Positions 32,105-36,541 of a stretch of 36,541 nucleotides of DNA are shown here, piece after piece; position 1 is the stretch's first letter, and every line of letters starts with the position of its first letter. The notes under the pieces were generated by a model that was not told the DNA's origin, ran no database searches, and saw only the letters and a program-made list of their open reading frames with translations. The position numbers and the translations under genes are program-made. Where the stretch lies: the NCBI GenBank assembly GCA_013334855.1, contig JAAXWU010000010.1, positions 1-36,541 on the forward strand. Direction: 5' to 3'. The stretch comes from Chlorobaculum sp. (GTDB lineage Bacteria > Bacteroidota > Chlorobiia > Chlorobiales > Chlorobiaceae).

Positions 32105-34672
32105 CTACTGCCGAATCCGGTAAGCGTCAAGAATCAGCTTCGCAATCTCCTCAGCGGATCGCTCTTTTAGCTTGATGCCAAAACCGACGGCGGGCCAGCC
32201 GGGAATTTTCGTGTCGTCGAGATGCACCGGAATCACAGCATCATCCTTGTGACGGTTGAGCAAAATGCCCCGGATTGTAGTCCACTCCATGTTGCACCAC
32301 GGCTTGGTGTAGTATTTGGAGAAGAACGGGACGACGAGTTCCACCTGATTGTAGCACTCCTGAAGCTTGAGGTCGCCACCGCTGCCGAGCAGGTGAGCTT
32401 CGTACCATTCGTCGTAAAACACGCGATCTTTTCCAAACTCCTTCGCAAGAAGCTCGACGATTTCAAGGACAAACGCCCGATGCTCGCCAGGAAAAGAGAC
32501 CGCGATGGCGAAGCGTTTGCCATTTGTTTCCGGCTCACGCGCCCATTCCGGCAACTGATGGATGCTGATTCCGTCGAGCAGCTCAAGCACATTGACATCT
32601 GCGTAATCGGGCGGTTTGGGACACTCGATTGTCCGTTTGCCTCTGTGTTTGCGTTCGATCAACTCTTTCTGGTCAAACTTTGCCGGTTCTTCCAGTCCGC
32701 GACAGGTTTTACAGATGCAGGGCACCCATTTACTGACTCTGTTTTTGAGACCCTCGAAGCTGTCGTTCAGGGCGTCGAGATCGCTGGCGATGACGCTCAG
32801 GAGCGCTTTGTGTTCCGGGCCTCGGCTGCGGAGCGTGATTTCGTTGCCTCGCGTGGCTGTCTCCACGAGCACCTGCGTGCCGTCGTGCTCGAAGAGCGCT
32901 CCGTATGACCAGCAGAGATCGGGCTGTTTGACGAAACGGTGCATACGCACGATCAGGCGGCTTACGAGACCCCTCGGCAGAAATTCGTAGCGGTAAGTCA
33001 GCACCAGATCGCCCGGTTTCGACCAGTCAGCCAGCTCCGGCGGCTTGGATGGCGAGAGGTGTTGCGGCACCAGCCAGGTATCCTCGCTGGCGTCAGGAAC
33101 TTTGTAGGCCAGCTCGAAGCGCACCATCAGCGCTCGCAGCTCTATCTCCTTGTCTGCATAGCCTTTGTCGGCCCACAGGCGGTCGCAGTCGGCGAGCGTG
33201 AAGCGCCCCCGCCGGGCTTTCACCTGCTCGTCGTCAAGGATGCGGAACACGGCGTCCGTTACCCACTTGTTCTGCAGGAATACCGTTCGCCGAAGCTCGC
33301 GTGGTTGCTGGAAGTGCAGGAACACGCCAAGATCATGCAGATACTGGCTCAGGTGCAGCGCCTTGTCGCGGTCGAGCTGGAGATGATGCCCGTACACTTC
33401 GAAATAGTCGTCGAGCGAAATGTATGGCCGCGACTGCGCCAACTCCTCAAGCTCCATGCGGATCGGCACCCACCTGGCGGGCACATCTTCGCCGATATGC
33501 GGCAGGTTCTGGGCGAAATACTCCACCGCTTTGCGAATGCCGTCCGCCGCATCGGGTTGTTCGAGGTTGCCCCGGTAGAACTCTTTCACGTTGGGAAATC
33601 GCCCCTTGATGCCAGCTTCATCGATCTGCTTGCTTCGTCCGCCTTTTTCGTTCTGAAAGATCAAGAGCGGGCACGCTTCGCTGAGCGTTTCGACCACTTC
33701 GAGCCAGAACTTGAAGCTCTCGTTATGGATCGACTTGCTGTCGGTGCGCGTGTCGTCAACCAGCACGTAGAGGGAGCGCTTTGTCAGGAAGAACTGATGC
33801 GTGGCGTGGTAGATTTGCTGCCCGCCGAAGTCCCAGGCGTTGAGCCGGAAGGTGCGTCCGTCATCGATTGAAAACTCATGCCGATAAATATCGATGCCGC
33901 GAGTAGTTTGGTCTTCCGCAGGCAACTCCATACCAGGCATGAACATACGCCGAAGCAAACTCGTTTTCCCAGCCCCGCCCTCGCCGACAATCAACAACTT
34001 CGCCTCGAACAGCCGATCCGTGCCCTGCTCCTCGATTTCTCGGAAGTAGTTCAGTACCGCTTCGGGGCCTTGCTGGGCGATTTCTACTGGAGGAATAGAT
34101 AGCGGGCAGGCTTCAACATAGATGCCCGGACCGTTCCACCATTTGTCAGGCCATTTGACAGGCAAGCCAGACAGAATCATCGATTTCAGAGGCGACAGAT
34201 CCGAGACTTCTGAGTTTGCAATATTGAGCGTAGAAAGCTTTTCGAGATGCTCCGAGATGAATCGTAAACCAGCATCACCAATCTGGTTGTGGCTCAAATC
34301 GAGTGAAGTGAGTTGACCGAGATGCTCTGCGATGGCTTGTGCACCAGCATCGCCAATCTGATTAAGGCTCAAATCGAGTGAAGTGAGTTGACCGAGATGC
34401 TCCGCGAGAGCAAGTACATCTTTGTCTCTTAGCTCAACTGACATAAGAATTAGGGTTTGCAATTGCTCAAATTGCAACAGTTCGTGCGGTAACTCGGATA
34501 GCTTATCAGTCAATTGAAACACGTTATTGGCATGGAATCCTTGAGGTATAGCAGTAAGCCATGCATCTGGACCGAGCACTGCCAAATATGTCGTTTTTTC
34601 GACATCGAGTTGACTGAGTACTTTCGGCAGCTCTTCCGGGGTGACTCGCTGAATTCTCGGTTCGTTGTTCAT
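32105..34672 (-). CDS. Roco GTPase with LRR, Roc-COR and C-terminal TIR domain
   Basis: 855 residues. Three or four leucine-rich repeats occupy about 80-165 (SLDLSLNQIGDAG and SLDLSHNQIGDAG). The Roc G domain follows, with Walker A GEGGAGKTSLL at 230-240, the DFGGQQ switch at 281-286 and QNEKGG near the G4 position. A COR region runs to about 600, then a Cys pair segment (CICKTC). The TIR domain spans about 719-855 (FAIAVSFPGEHRAF, VFYDEWYEAHLLGSG, VPFFSKYYTKPWCNMEW); Glu796 is in the WCxxE position used by TIR NAD-cleaving enzymes. Roco proteins were first structurally studied from Chlorobaculum, but this one is shorter in LRRs and has a TIR end. A defence role is inference. The initial ATG has no clear Shine-Dalgarno. 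Confidence 0.9.
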   Translation of the reverse strand: MNNEPRIQRVTPEELPKVLSQLDVEKTTYLAVLGPDAWLTAIPQGFHANNVFQLTDKLSELPHELLQFEQLQTLILMSVELRDKDVLALAEHLGQLTSLDLSLNQIGDAGAQAIAEHLGQLTSLDLSHNQIGDAGLRFISEHLEKLSTLNIANSEVSDLSPLKSMILSGLPVKWPDKWWNGPGIYVEACPLSIPPVEIAQQGPEAVLNYFREIEEQGTDRLFEAKLLIVGEGGAGKTSLLRRMFMPGMELPAEDQTTRGIDIYRHEFSIDDGRTFRLNAWDFGGQQIYHATHQFFLTKRSLYVLVDDTRTDSKSIHNESFKFWLEVVETLSEACPLLIFQNEKGGRSKQIDEAGIKGRFPNVKEFYRGNLEQPDAADGIRKAVEYFAQNLPHIGEDVPARWVPIRMELEELAQSRPYISLDDYFEVYGHHLQLDRDKALHLSQYLHDLGVFLHFQQPRELRRTVFLQNKWVTDAVFRILDDEQVKARRGRFTLADCDRLWADKGYADKEIELRALMVRFELAYKVPDASEDTWLVPQHLSPSKPPELADWSKPGDLVLTYRYEFLPRGLVSRLIVRMHRFVKQPDLCWSYGALFEHDGTQVLVETATRGNEITLRSRGPEHKALLSVIASDLDALNDSFEGLKNRVSKWVPCICKTCRGLEEPAKFDQKELIERKHRGKRTIECPKPPDYADVNVLELLDGISIHQLPEWAREPETNGKRFAIAVSFPGEHRAFVLEIVELLAKEFGKDRVFYDEWYEAHLLGSGGDLKLQECYNQVELVVPFFSKYYTKPWCNMEWTTIRGILLNRHKDDAVIPVHLDDTKIPGWPAVGFGIKLKERSAEEIAKLILDAYRIRQ
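34271..34420 (-). repeat. Two 75-bp tandem copies within the Roco LRR
   Basis: 34271-34345 and 34346-34420 are near-identical at the DNA level across their first 55 bp. They encode successive 25-residue LRR units (AEHLGQLTSLDLSLNQIGDA and AEHLGQLTSLDLSHNQIGDA). The high nucleotide identity suggests recent duplication. Confidence 0.8.
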
Positions 34673-34846
34673 ATGCGGATTGGGGGCGTCGGTTTTTTCG
34701 GGCGGCGATGGCGTCGGGCTTGTGCTTAGAGCGTGTTGCCGATGCCGGGATTTGCCATGTCACAAAATACCGGTTTTTGCGCCATTTTCCGCTCTTGCAC
34801 TGCTCGAATCAGCGAGGCGGAGTGCTGAAAAATCCAGCAAATTTCG

Positions 34847-35061
34847 TCACCCCGCGGCGAGCCTGATGCCAATCAGCGCGAGCAGCATGGCGGTTCCGGC
34901 GAGGTAGATGCGGCGGATGTAGCGGAGCTTCGGCAGCGTCCGGTGGTCGAGCAGCCGCCAGACTGACCAGGCGACGACGGCGTCGAAGGCGATGATCGGA
35001 GGCAGGTACGGCCAGCCGAACCATCCGGCGACGAAAGGCACGGCGCTTCCCGCGATCAGTT
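34847..35061 (-). pseudogene. UbiA-like membrane prenyltransferase, C-terminal fragment
   Basis: About 70 residues at the end of a minus frame read PFVAGWFGWPYLPPIIAFDA, then VVAWSVWRLLDHRTLPKLRY and TAMLLALIGIRLAAG. Two hydrophobic helices around a basic loop and the AGWFGWPYL block resemble the end of UbiA-family prenyltransferases (GGGP-transferase type), recognised from memory. The N-terminal three quarters are gone and replaced by transposase sequence, so the gene is dead. Confidence 0.55.
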
Positions 35062-35436
35062 TCGTTCCTTGGTCAGTTTTGATATGATTTTTGTATCCGA
35101 AAAAATTGACTTCGTTTTTTTGAGCCATCTCGCATCGGTGTCTTTTTGACGGATCTTGCGCGGCTTGGATTACCATTCTTCAGGAATATGGCCCTGTTTG
35201 ATTTGTGTGTTTTCCTCCCGGCTGTTTCGCTGACGAGGTACTTCGACGATACTGGCATCGACAATCTGTCCGTTTCCGGCAAAGAGGCACTGGTCATCCA
35301 TCGCTTGGTAAAAACGGTAAAACAGAGTATCGATAACTTCTTCTTTAACAAGCGTTTCCCCGAAATTCCAGACGGCTTTACTATCCGGCACCTTATCACT
35401 TGAATGTAATCCGAGAAAGCGTACTTTATTTTTCAA
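35062..35436 (-). mobile_element. Degenerate IS5-family transposase remnant
   Basis: From 35436 leftward the minus frame reads RFLGLHSSDKVPDSKAVWNF, followed by QIVDASIVEVPRQRNSREEN, typical of the IS5 (IS1182-like) transposase region with its first catalytic Asp. It is interrupted by TAA at 35170, continues in that frame as RQKDTDARW, and then shifts frame in an A run to give NEVNFFGYKNHIKTD before ending at the UbiA-like fragment. Both the N-terminus and the C-terminal catalytic part are absent. No inverted ends were found. Confidence 0.7.
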
Positions 35437-35671
35437 AGTTAACAGGGCTTCATTATTTATTTCTGCCTTCGGTACCGTCGCTACTGGCTTGGCCTTTGTT
35501 TGGATAAAAAACGATTACACCGTTAGCACTGAACTGTCGGTAATTGAAAAAAATTACTCAACGGCAATACCCTACTTTTAATCAGACGGGTACAACAAAA
35601 TCATGAAAGTGTTCTGAACTGCGACTCATAAAGAGGATACCAATTACTGAATGGGGAAGTCAGGGTGAATA

Positions 35672-35748
35672 TTGACACACCGGGTATGCCACGAACATCA
35701 GCATTGTATTATATACGAATTGGTTACTCCTTTATGAAAGTAAATAGT
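35672..35748 (+). repeat. Diverged direct repeat, copy 1
   Basis: Shares TTGACA, TGCCACGA, CATCAGCA and a 3' AAATAGT in the same order with 36098-36173. Identity is about 70% by eye. Lies on the left of the restriction-helicase remnant. Confidence 0.55.
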
Positions 35749-35763
35749 GCTGCGGAACGCTTA

Positions 35764-36011
35764 TCAAATGCCCGGATAGTTCGACTCGCGCCACTTCCCC
35801 ACCTCCGACCGGACGAGATTGACCAGAAGATCGCGGTACTCGCCAGTCAGATCGTTGATCTCGAATACAGCACGTTGCGCTCCCTGTCGGGCGTGAAAAT
35901 GCGCCTGCCGTGGCGTATATCGCCGTAATCGAGCGATCCATCATGCGAAGTGGCGTAATGCAACTGCGGCGCTTCGTACGGAGAGTTCAGAATCGGATTC
36001 ATGTCGCTCAT
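35764..36011 (-). pseudogene. Restriction-helicase (type III-like) N-terminal remnant
   Basis: From the ATG at 36011 the minus frame reads [20 protein letters not shown] then [20 protein letters not shown]. After a one-base shift near 35900 the next frame gives [20 protein letters not shown] and SEVGKWRESNYPGI, and stops at 35764. Both halves resemble the start of long DEAD/DEAH restriction subunits ([17 protein letters not shown], later GEYRDLLVNLVR), recognised from memory. The segment that should join them is missing and the helicase motifs are absent, so this is a broken, internally deleted fragment. Confidence 0.6.
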
Positions 36012-36097
36012 GATCGAATCATCGAGAATTTTGACAAATGCACAGAAGATAAGATTCATAGCGGGAAAACTGATTCTGAAAAGGAGTTCAGTATACG

Positions 36098-36173
36098 TTG
36101 ACATCACGGAGCTGCCACGAGCATCAGCACTACATCATATACTGAATTAATACGCTGTTTACAAGCAAATAGT
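36098..36173 (+). repeat. Diverged direct repeat, copy 2
   Basis: Second copy of the repeat at 35672-35748, on the right of the restriction-helicase remnant. It may reflect duplication around an inserted or excised module. Confidence 0.55.
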
Positions 36174-36447
36174 AAGAAGTCAAAGCGGCATAACGTGCAT
36201 CTCTGAATTATGGGATAGCGTGAAGCTTTTTTCGTCTGCGATCCCGATCCCATGTAATTTCTTTTACTTATCGCTCTCGGTTTATTAGCTTTTCCTTATG
36301 AAGGGGAAGAAATACGTTGAACCGTTATTCTTAAGAATAAATCGAATATTTTACTTCATACGTATCATCTCTTACCTGTTTACAGTTGTTTACTGTCAAA
36401 TCTGGCTTCTGATCAGTATCGATTCAACAAATAAAACCGAACGAATT
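36174..36447. promoter_or_regulatory. Upstream region of the last gene
   Basis: About 270 bp, AT-rich, without a gene. It probably holds the promoter of the gene at 36448. I see no clear promoter boxes or operator. Confidence 0.35.
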
Positions 36448-36541
36448 ATGAAAAACGGTTTTCTCGCCCTTATGCTTGCAGGTGTCTGCCTGATACCTTC
36501 TCTGTCACTTGCAGATACACCGTATGTGAGCGTTTCTTTCG
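36448..36541 (+). CDS. Secreted, probably outer-membrane protein (5' part only)
   Basis: Only the first 31 residues are present, with the gene running off the right edge. They read MKNGFLALMLAGVCLIPSLS followed by LADTPYVSVSF, a Sec signal peptide with cleavage after LA-D and the start of a mature sequence rich in alternating polar and hydrophobic residues. YVSVSF at the mature N-terminus is typical of a first beta strand in small outer-membrane barrels of this group. No family can be fixed from this much sequence. Confidence 0.75.
   Translation, partial: MKNGFLALMLAGVCLIPSLSLADTPYVSVSF

Noticed and set aside
35420-35581. Plus-strand peptide with a membrane-like segment ending near 35581
   Set aside because: Overlaps the transposase remnant, has no start codon of its own and is too short to assign; chance in AT-rich DNA cannot be excluded.
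35665-35928. Plus-strand 87-residue frame over the restriction-helicase remnant
   Set aside because: The minus strand carries recognisable restriction-subunit sequence in two frames; the plus-strand frame is its shadow.

Overview
The window looks like chromosome from a green sulfur bacterium (Chlorobi, most like Chlorobaculum). The best evidence is a gene closely resembling BciA, the 8-vinyl reductase of (bacterio)chlorophyll synthesis (23569-24603). It is supported by high-GC core genes, weak or absent Shine-Dalgarno sequences at many starts, and palindromic intergenic repeats of a kind I associate with this group. Identifications come from reading motifs in the translations; no database search was run.

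Layout. 1-6.4 kb is an electron-transfer and metal-uptake region, all on the minus strand: a 4Fe-4S ferredoxin (cut by the window edge), a Rieske protein, a monoheme cytochrome joined to a predicted outer-membrane barrel (Cyc2-like), a Sel1-repeat protein, an OprC/NosA-type TonB-dependent copper receptor and a small Cys-rich secreted protein. 6.6-8.8 kb holds small housekeeping or unknown genes (membrane protein, STAS-like protein, RRM RNA-binding protein, LapA-domain protein). 8.8-11.1 kb is an accessory island of toxin-antitoxin-like genes: an orphan MazE-like antitoxin, an AT-rich Fic gene whose ATG is put out of frame by a ten-A run, a DUF2442 gene and a decapitated DUF4160 gene that abuts recD.

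11.1-20.3 kb is recC-recB-recD, transcribed on the minus strand. Unusually, the genes are separated by gaps of about 300 bp filled with palindromic repeat elements. 20.5-26.5 kb carries mostly small conserved genes (a 59-residue winged-helix protein, a UPF0149 protein, an Arg/Asp-rich secreted protein, DUF2461), then bciA with a coupled small membrane protein, a GNAT acetyltransferase and a secreted SRPBCC protein. 26.5-31.9 kb holds purT and an apparent pepD - degenerate cyclase - membrane sulfatase-family operon.

32-36.2 kb is a second accessory zone: a Roco GTPase with LRR, Roc, COR and TIR parts, followed upstream by a graveyard. The graveyard holds a UbiA-like 3' fragment fused to a broken IS5-family transposase, and a frameshifted restriction-helicase remnant bracketed by diverged direct repeats. 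The window ends in the start of a secreted, probably outer-membrane protein.

Most interesting for follow-up: the Roco-TIR protein as a possible NAD-depleting defence protein, the possibly phase-variable Fic gene, the Cyc2-like cytochrome-porin near a copper receptor, and the cyclase-like protein lacking its catalytic residues.
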